Of a DNA stretch of 64,000 nucleotides, positions 37,299 through 46,256 are shown piece by piece (the first letter of the stretch is position 1; every line of letters starts with the position of its first letter). The notes beneath the pieces are model-generated. The model saw nothing but the letters and a program-made list of their open reading frames with translations, made no database searches and was not told the origin of the DNA. The stretch covers positions 1 to 64,000 of the forward strand of contig NZ_CP102668.1 of NCBI RefSeq assembly GCF_026427355.1, given 5' to 3'. The position numbers and the translations under genes were made by a program. Origin of the DNA: Sphingobium sp. JS3065. GTDB taxonomy: Bacteria > Pseudomonadota > Alphaproteobacteria > Sphingomonadales > Sphingomonadaceae.

Positions 37299-39419
37299 AT
37301 GGCCGAAGTGCTCTCGATGTGCCGGGTCTGCACTGCCATTTGCGGCATGGTCGTGTCATTGGACGACGAAGGGCAGGTGACAGCCGTCCGGGGTGACCGC
37401 GATCATCCAGCGAGCCGCGGTTATAATTGCTCCATCGGTCTTCAAGCGCCCGCACTGATGAACGACCCCGAACGTCTCCTTCATCCGATGAAGCGGATGG
37501 CGGACGGCGGCTTCCAGCCGATAGATCTGGACACCGCGCTGGGCGAGATCGCTGACAGGCTCCGCGCGATCGTCGAGGAGTCCGGTCCGGACAGCGTCGG
37601 TCTGTTCAAGGGGACGCAAACCTACCAGAACGCAACTGCATCGCAGATGCTTGTCGATTGGATGGCGGCGCTAGGTTCGCAAAATTATTTCACGACGCTG
37701 ACGATCGACCAGTCGTGTCATGCCGTGACGAAGGCGCGAATGGGTGCCTGGAACGCGGGCAAGCATCGGTTAGAAGATTCAGACGTTGCGCTGCTGATCG
37801 GGACCAATCCCCTGGTCTCGAAAGGCGGGTACAGTTTGTTGGACTATGATCCTTCGCGCCGCCTCAAAGCGGCCCGACAGCGTGGTCTCAAGCTGATCGT
37901 GATCGATCCTAGACGGACCGAAACCGCCGCCCAGGCTGACCTATTCCTGCAGCCGGTCCCGGGGCAGGACCCCCTTATCCTGGCGGGGCTGATCCGAGTG
38001 ATCTTGACCCATGGGTGGGAGGATCGTCCATTCTGCGTTGACTATGTGGACGGCCTTGACGCGTTGCGGGCCGCCGTCGATCCATTTGATGAACATCGGG
38101 TGGCCACGCAGGCCGGTATCAGCGCGGCCGACCTTGTGAGCGCCGCCCGAATGTTCGCCCATGATGCCAACCGAGGCATCGCGATCATTGGCACTGGTGG
38201 TTCGATGGCGCCCCGATCAAATCTCGCCGACCATCTAGTTGAAACGCTCAACGGTTTGTGCGGCCGGTTGCTTCGCGAGGGCGAAGCGGTGCTCAGCCCG
38301 GGCGTGCTTTCACCGATGCGCCGCTTTACGGCCGATGTGATTCCAGGTGACCGCGGCTGGGAGAATGGCCCGAAAAGCAGCACGGGTCATGGCGCAATCT
38401 TTGGCCAGCGGATGAGCGGCATCCTTGCCGACGAGATGCTGCTGCACGGTCCAGGCCGTATTCGCGCGCTGATCGTCAACGGCGGCAACCCGGCGGTGGC
38501 TTTGCCCGACCAGGCGAAGGCTGTCGCGGGTCTGAAGGCGTTGGACCTGTTGGTTGCGGTCGATCCCTATATGACCGCGACGACGATGCTGTGCGATTAC
38601 ATCATCCCGCCGAAGATGGTCTATGAGCGCACCGATATCGCGCGCCCACCGCACATGGAACTCGCGTTGAGCGGTTCGCAGTTTAACCAATATATCCCAG
38701 CCGTCGCATCCGCGCCGCCGGGGTCTCAGGTCATTGATGACTGGCATTTCTATTGGGCGCTTGCGAAGCGCCTGGGCCTTCGGCTCGTCTATGCTGGTGC
38801 CGAGCTCGATCTCGATCAGCCACCGCCATCGACGGACGACCTGCTCGACATTCAGTTTCGCGATTCACGTGTCCCGCTCGACACGCTGCGGCAGTTTCCG
38901 CGCGGACACGTCTTTGACGAGCACGACTTCGTCGTCGAAGCTCGCGAAACGACGCACCGGTTCGCGATCGCGCCGCCTGATATCGTCGAGGAGCTTGCAG
39001 AGGTTGCAGACTTGATCGAAACATCCGTGACGGATGTTGCCTATCCATATCTGCTGATCGTTCGGCGCGTTCGAACGACCTATAACAGCGTGGGGCGGAC
39101 GTTGCCTGAAACACGCAAGCGCGACGCCCAAAATCCGCTTTACGTGCATCCTGACGATCTGGCGGATCTGGGCATTGAGCGCGGCGGCCGGATCGCGCTA
39201 ACCAGTGCGACCGGCAGCATCGGCGTGATCGTCGCGGCCGACCCCAGTTTGCGGCGCGGAAGCGTCGCCATGACGCACTGCCGCGGACTGCTGCCCGACG
39301 ACGACTACAGCCAGCATGGCGTATCGACGAGTCAGCTGGTCAGCACTACGACTAACGTTGAAGCAATAAATGCGATGCCTGCGATGACGGCGATACCGGT
39401 CCGCATCGATCCCTGCTGA
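37299..39419 (+). CDS. Molybdopterin (bis-MGD) oxidoreductase with N-terminal [4Fe-4S] site
   Basis: A 706-residue DMSO-reductase-family protein. The N-terminus has the iron-sulfur motif C8-x2-C11-x3-C15-x28-C44 (SMCRVCTAIC ... YNCS), followed by the bis-MGD domain with GTNPLVSKGGY and VIDPRRTETA, and a C-terminal cofactor-binding domain (RRVRTTYNSVGRTLPETR). Cys140 in DQSCH is a candidate Mo ligand. There is no Tat signal, so it is probably cytoplasmic. No partner subunit gene is adjacent; an FMN reductase-like gene is downstream. The family includes formate dehydrogenases and hydroxylases or hydratases. Reaction unknown. ATG 37299 follows the GAGGTGATTATG leader also seen at 21785. Confidence 0.85.
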   Translation: MAEVLSMCRVCTAICGMVVSLDDEGQVTAVRGDRDHPASRGYNCSIGLQAPALMNDPERLLHPMKRMADGGFQPIDLDTALGEIADRLRAIVEESGPDSVGLFKGTQTYQNATASQMLVDWMAALGSQNYFTTLTIDQSCHAVTKARMGAWNAGKHRLEDSDVALLIGTNPLVSKGGYSLLDYDPSRRLKAARQRGLKLIVIDPRRTETAAQADLFLQPVPGQDPLILAGLIRVILTHGWEDRPFCVDYVDGLDALRAAVDPFDEHRVATQAGISAADLVSAARMFAHDANRGIAIIGTGGSMAPRSNLADHLVETLNGLCGRLLREGEAVLSPGVLSPMRRFTADVIPGDRGWENGPKSSTGHGAIFGQRMSGILADEMLLHGPGRIRALIVNGGNPAVALPDQAKAVAGLKALDLLVAVDPYMTATTMLCDYIIPPKMVYERTDIARPPHMELALSGSQFNQYIPAVASAPPGSQVIDDWHFYWALAKRLGLRLVYAGAELDLDQPPPSTDDLLDIQFRDSRVPLDTLRQFPRGHVFDEHDFVVEARETTHRFAIAPPDIVEELAEVADLIETSVTDVAYPYLLIVRRVRTTYNSVGRTLPETRKRDAQNPLYVHPDDLADLGIERGGRIALTSATGSIGVIVAADPSLRRGSVAMTHCRGLLPDDDYSQHGVSTSQLVSTTTNVEAINAMPAMTAIPVRIDPC

Positions 39420-39467
39420 CGCATCAGGCCGTAATCAACCGGGACTTAAATATGCAGTTAACACTTG

Positions 39468-39496
39468 TTGACTCGCCATAATCGATCGATTAATCC
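39468..39496 (+). promoter_or_regulatory. Promoter overlapped by a near-perfect palindromic operator-like motif (site 6)
   Basis: TTGACT (39468-39473), a 17-base gap and TAATCC (39491-39496). ATAATCGATCGATTAATC (39478-39495) fills the gap and -10 region, and its core (39479-39492) is a perfect 14-base palindrome. The ATG at 39503 would lie at or next to the transcription start, with no ribosome site in between, so a leaderless mRNA is likely if this promoter is used. Confidence 0.6.
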
Positions 39497-39502
39497 CGCC
39501 CT

Positions 39503-40054
39503 ATGGCATCTGTTCATATCGTCGCGATCGGCGGCACGCTGCGTGAAACATCCACCACGGCGCGCGTGCTTACCGAAGCACTTGCGATTGCGGAACGGCG
39601 CGGGGCGCGTACGACGCTGTTCACAGGGCCGGCGATCGCGTTTCCGCACTATGAGCACGGCGTCAATCAGTCTCATGCCGGGGTAGCGCGCTATTTGGCG
39701 GCGCTTCGGGAAGCGGATGCCTTGATCGTCGGCTCGCCGGGCTATCACGGCTCGATCTCCGGCCTCGTCAAAAACGCACTGGACTATGCCGAAGATATGA
39801 GCAGCGACGAGCGCCCATATTTCGACGGCATGCCCGTCGGGCTCGTCGCCACGGCAGCCGGGTGGCAGGCGGCAAGCTCGACGTTACACACGCTCCGCAC
39901 GATCACTCACGCCCTGCGAGGTTGGCCAACGCCGTTGGGCATCGCGGCGAACACGGCTGACCCGGGCGATGTGGTGACGCAGTGCCGCAAAAATCTTGAG
40001 ATCGTCGTCGACCAGATTTTTCGCTGCCTGCGCGCGGATGAAACCAACATTTGA
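39503..40054 (+). CDS. NADPH-dependent FMN reductase-like protein
   Basis: A 183-residue flavodoxin-fold protein of the NADPH-dependent FMN reductase family. GGTLRETSTTARVLTEAL is the N-terminal phosphate-binding loop, and GSPGYHGSISGLVKNALDYAEDM the second FMN loop characteristic of the family. It would supply reduced flavin or electrons, perhaps to a monooxygenase or to the molybdoenzyme upstream. The start is the first ATG after the palindromic promoter. A TonB receptor follows, with its own ribosome site. Confidence 0.82.
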   Translation: MASVHIVAIGGTLRETSTTARVLTEALAIAERRGARTTLFTGPAIAFPHYEHGVNQSHAGVARYLAALREADALIVGSPGYHGSISGLVKNALDYAEDMSSDERPYFDGMPVGLVATAAGWQAASSTLHTLRTITHALRGWPTPLGIAANTADPGDVVTQCRKNLEIVVDQIFRCLRADETNI

Positions 40055-40094
40055 GCGCACGGATGCGGTCCGAGTATAGCGAGAGGAGAGGTCG

Positions 40095-42422
40095 ATGGGG
40101 ATGGCGAGCGGGCGGCTTGAGCGACTACACGCGGCGCTGCTATGCAGCGTCATGATGTCGGTTTCACCGGCAGCTGCCCGAGGAAGCGACGCCGCGCCCG
40201 CCCTTCAGGAGGCAGGTGCACAGGAGCCCGCCGAAATCGTCGTGACCGCCCGCCAGCGCGCCGAAACCGCGCTGACAGTGCCGGTGGCGGTGACGGCCGT
40301 AAGCGGGGAAACGATCGAGCGTCAGGCTGCCAGCGACATCTCGTCGATCGCCTCGCTGGTGCCAGGGCTGCTCGTCGCGCCTGCCCCGAACCCCGCTGGC
40401 GGCACGATCGCGTTGCGCGGTATCGCCAGCCCGTCGACCAACGGCTTGCAGGATCAGGCGGTGGCGATCAACATCGACGGCATTCAGGTCAGCCACGCTA
40501 CGGTGCTTCGGACGGGTCTGATCGACGTCGCCTCGGTCGAGGTTTTGCGCGGCCCGCAGGCGTTGTTCTTTGGAAAGAACAGCCCGGGTGGCGTGATCTC
40601 GCTGCGGTCGGCGGATCCGAAGCGCGAGTTCGAAGCGTCGCTACTGGCCGGCTACGAATTCTACGCCCGCAGCAAATATGTCGAAGGCATGGTCTCGGGT
40701 CCAATCGCCGACAACGTCCTGCTTCGGGTCGTAACGCGATACGCCGATACCGACGGCTATTTCAAGGTGCGCGGGGCGACCGTTCCCGGCGTCTCGCTGA
40801 CGCCTGCGGACGATCGTGCCCCGGGTAGCAAGGAGTGGTTCACCCGCGCGACGCTCCTGATCAACCCGGACGGCCCGCTATCGGTCCGACTCAAGGGGTC
40901 CTATTTCAACTCAAAGGGCACTGGCGGCGGCCGCATCGGTCAGCGCATCTACTGCAGATCGGGCGTCCCACAGGCGCTTGTCCCAATCGATGACTGCAAG
41001 CAGGATCGCATCGTGTATGATGGCGATCTGGTGCCGAGCCAGGTCGCGGCAGCACCCCAATATGGCAACGGCCGCCCGTTCGGCGACACCGACCAAGTGG
41101 TCGTCTCTGCCGAGATCAACTACAAGCTGGCACCCAATATCAACGTCACGTCGCTGACCGGGTATTACTATCTGGACGACATCTTCTTCTCGCCGTTCAG
41201 CTATGAGCCGGCTGTTCGCTCAGCCTCGCTCTCGGCCACAAATGTCGGTCAGTTCACGCAGGAATTCCGGCTTTCGACTGATTTCGGCGGCGTTTTCGAC
41301 GTGTTCGGTGGCGCATTCTTCCAGGACTCCAACATCTGGACGTATAGCCAGCCGCTGTTTGTCACATTCTTCCCCCGCAACCGGCTGACTCAGGATGGCA
41401 AAACCTATTCGGCCTACGGTCAACTGCTCGTTCGTCCGATCTCAATGCTAGAGCTTGCAGGCGGGGCCCGCTGGACACGCGAACGCAAGCGGTTGGCGGT
41501 TTCAGCGAATGGCGTTCCTTATACCAACCTGGTGCGCACTGAGGTTGAGTTTGACAACGTCTCGCCAGAAGCGACGGTCACATGGCGGCCGACGTCCAAC
41601 CTGACCGCATATCTGGCTTACAAGCGTGGCTTCAAGTCAGGCGGGTTTGATGGTGGCGTTACGCCGCTGCTACCGCAGCCTCCGGCGCCGCCGATTACCC
41701 GAGATTATCGGCCGGAAAAAGCGCAAGGCTGGGAAGCCGGGATCAAGGGACGCCTGCCCGGCGGAGCACGCGGCAGCCTGGTGGCCTATTCCTATCGATA
41801 TGACGACCTGCAAGTCACGTTCTTCGATCCGACGATCAACGTTCAGCGAATCTTGAATGCCTCGTCGGCACGCGTGAAAGGGGTCGAGCTCGATGTTGGC
41901 GTTCGCCCGCGCTCGGTGCCGGGCCTAGAGGTCCATGGTTCGGTTTACCTGAACGATGCCACGTTCATCGACTTTCAGAATGTCTGCTATTCTGGCCAGT
42001 CGATCGCAGCCGGCTGTGTGGGGCTGCAGCAGCGTTTCGCTGGACGCCGTCTTGCCAACGCTCCGCTCTGGTCGGGAAGCCTGGGAGGAAGTTACGAGAA
42101 GCAATTGTCTCAGTCGGCAAAGTTAACCGTCGGGGCCGACGCATTCTATACCGACGCTTACAACCCAATGCAGGAGCAAGCCCCGGGGGCGCGGCAGCAG
42201 CAGTCGATTCGGCTGGACCTTAATGCCGAGCTGGAGCTTGGCAACCGCTGGAGCTTCGGCGTAATCGGCCGCAATCTCACCAACGTGTTCCGAGCGTACC
42301 GTGCCACCTCGGTGCCGCTGACCGGATCAGCGACAGGTACCGCGGCGGCGGTTCCTGCCGATCTCATCGGCAACTTGAACTTTGGTCGCGAGGTCAGAGT
42401 GCAGCTCAAGTTCAAATATTGA
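40095..42422 (+). CDS. TonB-dependent outer-membrane receptor
   Basis: A 775-residue receptor. A signal peptide (about 30 residues, ending near PAAARG) precedes EPAEIVVTARQRAETALTVPVAVTAVSG, which contains the TonB box and plug start. The barrel ends FGREVRVQLKFKY with the terminal aromatic residue. GAGAGGAGAGG lies just before ATG 40095. It follows the FMN reductase gene closely and probably shares its promoter. A homologue of the receptor at 34747, likely carrying a related ligand. The two receptors flank the molybdoenzyme and FMN reductase, suggesting one uptake and conversion unit. Confidence 0.9.
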   Translation: MGMASGRLERLHAALLCSVMMSVSPAAARGSDAAPALQEAGAQEPAEIVVTARQRAETALTVPVAVTAVSGETIERQAASDISSIASLVPGLLVAPAPNPAGGTIALRGIASPSTNGLQDQAVAINIDGIQVSHATVLRTGLIDVASVEVLRGPQALFFGKNSPGGVISLRSADPKREFEASLLAGYEFYARSKYVEGMVSGPIADNVLLRVVTRYADTDGYFKVRGATVPGVSLTPADDRAPGSKEWFTRATLLINPDGPLSVRLKGSYFNSKGTGGGRIGQRIYCRSGVPQALVPIDDCKQDRIVYDGDLVPSQVAAAPQYGNGRPFGDTDQVVVSAEINYKLAPNINVTSLTGYYYLDDIFFSPFSYEPAVRSASLSATNVGQFTQEFRLSTDFGGVFDVFGGAFFQDSNIWTYSQPLFVTFFPRNRLTQDGKTYSAYGQLLVRPISMLELAGGARWTRERKRLAVSANGVPYTNLVRTEVEFDNVSPEATVTWRPTSNLTAYLAYKRGFKSGGFDGGVTPLLPQPPAPPITRDYRPEKAQGWEAGIKGRLPGGARGSLVAYSYRYDDLQVTFFDPTINVQRILNASSARVKGVELDVGVRPRSVPGLEVHGSVYLNDATFIDFQNVCYSGQSIAAGCVGLQQRFAGRRLANAPLWSGSLGGSYEKQLSQSAKLTVGADAFYTDAYNPMQEQAPGARQQQSIRLDLNAELELGNRWSFGVIGRNLTNVFRAYRATSVPLTGSATGTAAAVPADLIGNLNFGREVRVQLKFKY

Positions 42423-42474
42423 CGGCGTCGCTCGGCATCATGCGAACACTGAAGAATACCGCGAGGTTTGATCG

Positions 42475-42624
42475 ATGAAAGTCTTGGTGCCGGTCAAGCG
42501 GGTGCTTGACTATAATGTGAAGCCCCGCGTGAAGGCGGACGGGACGGCCGTCGATCTGGCGAGCGTCAAGATGAGCATGAACCCGTTCGACGAGATCGCG
42601 GTCGAGGAAGCGATTCGGCGGTGA
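42475..42624 (+). pseudogene. etfB: Truncated N-terminus of electron-transfer flavoprotein beta subunit
   Basis: [23 protein letters not shown] and [16 protein letters not shown] are unmistakable EtfB N-terminal sequence. After codon 49 the sequence switches directly into sucC at 42621 (in GGCGGTGAAGGGC), where TGA ends the frame. Normal EtfB is about 250 residues, so four fifths is missing. It cannot supply ETF to the acyl-CoA dehydrogenases of this window. The start and ribosome context are intact, so a 49-residue peptide could be made. Confidence 0.85.
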
Positions 42625-42863
42625 AGGGCATCCTGGTCAACATCTTCGGCGGCATTATGAAGTGCGACATCATCGCCGCCGGCATCGTCGAGGCGGCGAA
42701 GGAAGTGAACCTCAGCGTGCCGCTGGTCGCTCGGCTCGAGGGCACCAACGTCGAGGAGGGCAAGGCCATCCTCGCCAATTCCGGTCTGGCGATCGTCCCG
42801 GCCAACGATCTCGGCGACGCGGCGCAGAAGATTGTCGCGCAAGTTCGGGGGGCAGCAGCATGA
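42621..42863 (+). pseudogene. sucC: C-terminal fragment of succinyl-CoA synthetase beta subunit
   Basis: The frame [23 protein letters not shown]...[16 protein letters not shown]...[22 protein letters not shown] is the SucC C-terminus, about 80 of the usual 390-400 residues. It begins abruptly at the etfB junction. It still overlaps sucD by the ATGA that is usual for sucCD (42860-42863), so the fragment was captured with its natural downstream neighbour. Expression as a working subunit is not expected. Confidence 0.88.
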
Positions 42864-43572
42864 GCATCCTTATCGACAAGAACACCAAGGTCATCACGCA
42901 GGGCATGACCGGTGAGACCGGCAGCTTCCACACGCAGACCGCACTCGCCTATGGCACGAAGATGGTCGGCGGCGTGACCCCGGGCAAGGGCGGCACCACC
43001 CACCTCGACCTGCCGGTGTTCGATACCGTCGCCGAAGCGGTCGAGCGCACCGGCGCCGACGCGAGCGTGATCTACGTCCCGCCGCCCTTCGCCGCGGACT
43101 CGATCCTAGAAGCGATCGACGCGGAAGTGCCGCTGATCGTGTGCATCACCGAGGGCATTCCGGTGCTCGACATGGTGAAGGTCAAGCGCGCGCTGTCGGG
43201 CAGCAAGTCGCGGCTGATCGGCCCGAACTGCCCCGGCCTGCTGACGCCGGGCGAGTGCAAGATCGGCATCATGCCGGGCAACATCTTTTCCAAGGGCAGC
43301 GTCGGCGTGGTCAGCCGCTCGGGCACGCTCACTTATGAGGCGGTGTTCCAGACCACGAACGCGGGCCTCGGCCAGACCACCGCGGTCGGCATTGGCGGCG
43401 ATCCGGTCAACGGCACCAACTTCATCAACGTGCTCGAGCTGTTCCTGGCCGACGAGGCGACCCAGTCGATCATCATGATCGGCGAGATCGGCGGCGACGC
43501 CGAGGAGCTGTCATCGGTCATGCAATTCTCCGCAAAAGTGGGCTTTGAAAATTCCCTAGTTGGTGGCCCCTT

Positions 43573-43612
43573 CATCTCATTCTGCCGGGGCTAGCCCCGG
43601 CAGAATGAGATG
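43573..43612. repeat. Perfect 40-base palindrome near IS21 left end
   Basis: Two 20-base arms, CATCTCATTCTGCCGGGGCT (43573-43592) and its exact complement (43593-43612), meet without a loop, 60 bases inside the left end and before istA. It could be a terminator that blocks reading from outside, a transposase binding site or a replication-sensitive cruciform. Confidence 0.7.
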
Positions 43613-43658
43613 AGCCGACATTGTCCTCATCTCCTTTGCAGACGCGGAGACGGGGCCG

Positions 43659-44921
43659 ATGATCCGACTTGGAGAATTGATGATGATCCTCGAATTACAT
43701 CGGCAGGGCGTATCGATATCCGCCATTGCCCGACGCACTGGTCGCGATCCCAAGACCATCCGAAAATATATCGAACGGGGTGTCGAGGCCCCGGTTTACG
43801 GCCCACGCATGCTGGGTCGACCGAACAAACTGGCACCCTATCTAGAATTTTTGCGTGAGCGAGTGGTGGCCTTTCCCGATCTGACGGCGGCGCGTCTGAC
43901 GCGGGAAATCCGTGAGCTGGGGTATATGGGCGCCTATACTGCGGTAAAGCGGTTCCTGGCAGCGATTCGACCGGAAAACGGCCCCAAGCCCTTCGAGGTT
44001 CGGTTCGAGACGCCGCCTGGCGTGCAGGCACAGGTCGACTTTGCCCGGTTCGTCGTCGAATTTACCGATGAGCCCGGCGTCAGCCGGATCGTCTGGCTAT
44101 TCAGCTTGGTGCTGGGACATTCGCGCTTCCTGTTTGCACGCTACGTCATGCACCAGGATCTCCAAACTCTGTTGCGCTGTCATATGCAGGCCTTTGAAGC
44201 GCTCGGTGGCGTCCCGATCGAAATCCTCTACGATCGCATGAAAACCGCCGTAACCGGCGAAGATGATCAGGGCCATATCATCTACAATCGATCATTGCTG
44301 GCCCTGGCGGGGCATTACCGCTTCGTGCCACGCGCCTGCCGTCCCTATCGGGCCAAGACCAAGGGAAAGGTCGAGCGGCCGTTCAGCTATATCCGCAAGG
44401 ACTTCTTCCTGGGCCGCAGCTTCCGCAATCTGGACGATCTCAATGTCCAGCTAATCGACTGGCTCGATACCGTCGCCAATGTCCGTGTCCACGGGACGAC
44501 GCAGCGGATTATTGTTGAAGCCTTCGCCGCCGAGCAGCCTGAGTTGCAGCTGCTCCCGGCGGGTCGCTTTGACGCCGTTCTGAAGCTGGAGCGCCGCGTC
44601 AGCCATGATGGGATGGTCTCTGTCGGCGGCAATTACTACAGCGTTCCCGATCGCACTCGGCGCGTCGTCGAAATCCAGCAGTTGCCTGACAAGATCAGGA
44701 TCGTAGACCTGGGCCAGGTCATTGCCGAGCACCCGGTTCTTGAGGGGCGTCGGCAGTGTAGGATCGATCCTGCGCATCGGACAGGCGGCAGCGGCGCCAA
44801 GCGCCGTATCCATGGCAAAGAGGTAATCGCCATCGGTCGTATAGGCGAGCATGTCGCTGTGCGCTCCCTGGCCATCTATCAGGCGATCGGCAGCCAACTG
44901 GCGCGGGGAGAACGGCCATGA
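43659..44921 (+). CDS. istA: IS21-family transposase IstA
   Basis: A 420-residue transposase. The N-terminal helix-turn-helix region (ILELHRQGVSISAIARRTGRDPKTIRKYI) is followed by an integrase-type catalytic core. Candidate acidic residues are Asp in VQAQVDFARF, Asp in EILYDRMKT and Glu in KGKVERPFSYI, a DDE arrangement. The C-terminal NYYSVPDRTRR block is typical of IstA. Its stop overlaps the istB start by four bases, as usual in the family. Nothing indicates disruption. Confidence 0.92.
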   Translation: MIRLGELMMILELHRQGVSISAIARRTGRDPKTIRKYIERGVEAPVYGPRMLGRPNKLAPYLEFLRERVVAFPDLTAARLTREIRELGYMGAYTAVKRFLAAIRPENGPKPFEVRFETPPGVQAQVDFARFVVEFTDEPGVSRIVWLFSLVLGHSRFLFARYVMHQDLQTLLRCHMQAFEALGGVPIEILYDRMKTAVTGEDDQGHIIYNRSLLALAGHYRFVPRACRPYRAKTKGKVERPFSYIRKDFFLGRSFRNLDDLNVQLIDWLDTVANVRVHGTTQRIIVEAFAAEQPELQLLPAGRFDAVLKLERRVSHDGMVSVGGNYYSVPDRTRRVVEIQQLPDKIRIVDLGQVIAEHPVLEGRRQCRIDPAHRTGGSGAKRRIHGKEVIAIGRIGEHVAVRSLAIYQAIGSQLARGERP

Positions 44922-45778
44922 ACCAAGGGGGTGCCGCATCCCGCGTCGATAATATCCGCCGCAGCCTGGTCCATCTCAAAATGCCACGCGCTCTGGAGAT
45001 GCTCGACGCCACCCTGCGCGGCATAGAGCAGGGCAAAATCGATGGCATCGAGGCCATCGACATATTGCTGAACGAAGAACTATCGCTCCGGGAGAACCGC
45101 AGGATCAAGGCGGCCCTGCGCATGGCAAGGCTGCCGATCATCAAGACGCTGGACGGATATGACTTCTCCTTCCAGCCATCGCTCGACCGGAACCGCATCC
45201 TGGCGCTCGCTGGCCTGGACTTCATCAACCGGGCCGAGGTGGTGCATCTGTTGGGTCCGCCCGGTACCGGAAAAAGCCATATCGCCACTGCTCTTGCAGT
45301 CGAGGCCGTGAAGGCGGGCAAGAGCGTCTACTTCATCCCGCTCGCCGATCTGATCGCTTCACTGACCAAGGCGGAACGGGAGGGCACGCTGCGCGAAAGG
45401 ATCCGCTTCCTATGCCGATCCGCGCTGCTCGTCGTAGACGAGATCGGGTATCTCCCTGTTACGCCGGGCGGTGGCAACCTGTTCTTCCAACTCGTCAATG
45501 CCCGATACGAAAAGGGCGCTATGATCCTGACATCCAACCGCGGCTTTGCCGAATGGGGTGATGTCTTTGGCGATCCGGTGGTGGCCACCGCGCTGCTCGA
45601 CCGCCTCCTTCACCACGCGGTGGTCATCCAGATCGAGGGCTCCAGCTATCGCATGCGACAGCACGCTGACCTGCTGCCCGAGCATGCGCGCATGGCACCG
45701 TCCATCAACCCGCCGCCCTTGCCCAAACGGCGTGGCCGCCCGCCAGCAAAGGAAAATCCCGATCTCCATCACGGCTGA
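44918..45778 (+). CDS. istB: IS21-family transposition helper ATPase IstB
   Basis: A 286-residue AAA+ ATPase. Walker A is HLLGPPGTGKSHIATAL, Walker B SALLVVDEIGYLP, followed by sensor-like TSNRGFAEWGDVFGD and RLLHHAVVIQIEGSSYRMR. The N-terminal domain (MPRALEMLDATLRGIEQG) is also typical. It oligomerises on target DNA and activates IstA. It begins ATG AACCAAGGGG within the istA stop region, indicating coupling. Confidence 0.93.
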   Translation: MNQGGAASRVDNIRRSLVHLKMPRALEMLDATLRGIEQGKIDGIEAIDILLNEELSLRENRRIKAALRMARLPIIKTLDGYDFSFQPSLDRNRILALAGLDFINRAEVVHLLGPPGTGKSHIATALAVEAVKAGKSVYFIPLADLIASLTKAEREGTLRERIRFLCRSALLVVDEIGYLPVTPGGGNLFFQLVNARYEKGAMILTSNRGFAEWGDVFGDPVVATALLDRLLHHAVVIQIEGSSYRMRQHADLLPEHARMAPSINPPPLPKRRGRPPAKENPDLHHG

Positions 45779-46119
45779 TCACCGACACAACCGTCCCGCC
45801 AAACTAGGGAATTTTAGATGCCCACTTTTGCGGAATCTTCGGCGCCCGTTGACAGGAGCAGGCCGCGCAGTTCCTGATCGACGAGGCGAAGCGCGGCCGC
45901 AAGAAGCCGATGGCCGGCTTCATCGCCGGCCGCACGGCGCCCCCAGGCCGCCGCATGGGCCATGCCGGCGCGATCGTGTCGGGCGGCAAGGGCGATGCGG
46001 AGAGCAAGATCGCGGCGATGGAAGAAGCCAGCATCCGCGTCTCGCAGTCGCCCAGCCTGCTGGGCGAGACGCTGCTGGAAGCGTTGAGGGGCTAAACGTT
46101 GTGTCGCTGCCGTAACCGT

Positions 46120-46138
46120 GACCCGGCTTGGCCGGGTC
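46120..46138 (+). terminator. Stem-loop terminator after sucD
   Basis: GACCCGGC (46120-46127), TTG loop and GCCGGGTC (46131-46138) make a perfect eight-pair stem 25 bases after the sucD stop. No T run follows, so it may need Rho or act only as a stem. It probably came with the original sucCD region. Confidence 0.55.
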
Positions 46139-46256
46139 AGTCGGTTGTTCATGGTCGAGGATTGTACTGTGATCGCCAGCCGGTCGTATATTCTGGCAGC
46201 AGACCGCTGATGGGCCAATCCATCACCCACACCGTACCAAGGCCGGATGCCGTAAC

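Larger units (their letters stand above)
43509..45854 (+). mobile_element. Complete IS21-family insertion sequence
   Basis: A 2346-base element. The left end starts TGTCATCGG and the right end finishes with the complementary TTGACA; the inner inverted repeats share TTCTCCGCAAAAGTGGGC on the left with a matching CCGCAAAAGTGGGC on the right strand. It is flanked by GGAGC at 43504-43508 and 45855-45859, a 5-base target duplication typical for the family. It carries istA and istB. The clean ends and duplication suggest a recent and perhaps still mobile insertion. Confidence 0.92.
42860..46095 (+). pseudogene. sucD: Succinyl-CoA synthetase alpha subunit, split by IS21
   Basis: The N-terminal part ([21 protein letters not shown] through GEIGGDAEE, 42860-43508) and the C-terminal part (QAAQFLIDEAKRGRKKPMAGFIAGRTAPPGRRMGHAGAIVSGG to the stop at 46093-46095) together make a complete SucD of about 294 residues, including [24 protein letters not shown] and the phosphohistidine region near the C-terminus. 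The IS21 element sits between 43508 and 45855 with a 5-base duplication (GGAGC). Without the insertion the frame is intact, so the disruption is a late event. A functional sucCD is expected elsewhere in the genome. Confidence 0.9.

Noticed and set aside
21787..37301. Shared GAGGTGATTATG leader before the amidohydrolase and the first molybdoenzyme
   Set aside because: The match is short and may only be a common ribosome-site context; not enough for a regulatory claim.
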